From contig JAREIK010000507.1 in NCBI GenBank assembly GCA_029783825.1, positions 1 to 64,000 of the forward strand: a stretch of DNA of 64,000 bases, written 5' to 3'. This DNA is from Sapria himalayana (taxonomy: Eukaryota; Streptophyta; Magnoliopsida; Malpighiales; Rafflesiaceae). A program made the translations under genes and the position numbers. Below are positions 63,451 through 64,000 of the stretch, piece after piece. Positions within the stretch are counted from its first letter, which is position 1, and each line of letters starts with the position of its first letter. Under the pieces are notes generated by a model. It was given only the letters and a program-made list of their open reading frames with translations. It made no database searches and had not been told where the DNA came from.

Positions 63451-64000
63451 CAATCAATCTGTCTATCTTTTATTTGTTTATAGGTTTATCTTTTTATCTA
63501 TCTACTATTCTATCTATCTATATATTTAAATGTATATATATCTATCTATATATTTATCTATCTTTCTATCTATATATCTTTCTAAATGTCTAACTCTCTA
63601 CATCTATCCTATATCTTCATATCTATCTATATATCTATCTGTCGCTCTATACATCTATTTGTTTTACTATGTGTTTCTCTATCTATCTATCTATCTATCT
63701 GTGTGTCTTTCATTGTGTGTGTGTGTATGTATATCTATGTGCTTGTCTGTCTGACTATCTATATGTCTATGTGTCTTTGTTTCTCTATATCTATGTCTGT
63801 GTGCCTATCTATCTATCTATCAATTTAACAATCTTTTTGTCTATTTGTATCTATGTCCATCTTTCTAACTAGTTAACTATCTATCTATCTATATAGCTAT
63901 CTAAATATCGATCAATAGATCTATCTATCAAACTATCTACCTATCAATCCAATAATCTATCTATCTTTCTATCTATCTAACTATCTATTTGCTTATCTCT

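Larger units (their letters stand above)
45853..64000. repeat. TCTA/TCTG array, right segment (over 18 kb)
   Basis: Uninterrupted degenerate TCTA array to the window edge, with TA, CA (60700-60721) and TG (63203-63236) dinucleotide runs. All open frames are on the + strand, rich in Ser, Ile, Tyr, Leu, Cys and Val, and lack any domain. They arise because TCTA repeated in any frame lacks stops. No gene is supported here. Confidence 0.95.

Noticed and set aside
35540..64000. Over one hundred plus-strand ORFs up to 323 codons of the same composition
   Set aside because: Same cause as above; overlapping frames are open at once and the strand follows array orientation exactly.
1..64000. CRISPR array or bacterial operons
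   Set aside because: Repeats are eukaryotic satellites without unique spacers; no prokaryotic genes or ribosome binding sites are present.

Overview
The window is nuclear DNA of a land plant, most likely a flowering plant. It is AT-rich, it carries CACTA, hAT and Ty1/copia transposons of plant type, and it holds broken, intron-bearing pieces of typical plant housekeeping genes. I see no intact host gene, no tRNA or rRNA gene and no prokaryotic signal. All gene calls come from reading translations by eye against remembered family motifs; nothing was searched.

Layout. (1) 1-132 and 16586-21683 are degenerate GATA/GACA tetranucleotide arrays with GATA on the + strand. (2) 133-16585 reads as one very large (16.45 kb) CACTA-type transposon inserted in that array. 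It has matching terminal inverted repeats (starts CACTACAAGAAAA, ends TTTTCTTGTAGTG), TAGCTA-rich subterminal repeats at both ends and the same 3-bp flank (ATA). Inside are antisense fragments of host genes (Mediator MED8, mitochondrial ATP synthase gamma, TFIIF alpha/RAP74, a membrane-protein exon and two unrecognised exons), copia remnants, a nested 0.68-kb CACTA MITE, and a GC-rich hAT MITE with a perfect 8-bp target duplication. (3) 21684-35539 begins with a third CACTA-like end and holds plus-strand pseudogenes: a SWIB/MDM2-domain gene, an SDF2 (MIR-domain) gene, and an ARF1 retrocopy with 17-bp target duplications. AT-rich repeat families surround them. (4) 35540-38090 and 41643-64000 are the tetranucleotide array again, now with TCTA on the + strand, so array orientation is opposite on the two sides of block 3. 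A second CACTA family (38091-41642, subterminal GGTCGGTAA motifs) interrupts it and keeps two exons of a transposon gene.

The array is not featureless. It contains 8-bp expansions, a 216-bp inverted island, a recent 102-bp tandem duplication, and a duplicated block of more than 3 kb made of 1.4-1.5 kb higher-order units near 48-51 kb and 53-57 kb. The many long open frames there (S-I-Y-L type) are translation of TCTA repeats, not genes.

Overall this is a heterochromatin-like region: a long tetranucleotide satellite colonised by transposons that have picked up host gene pieces. None of the gene fragments looks functional; each recognised one has stops, frameshifts or missing parts.
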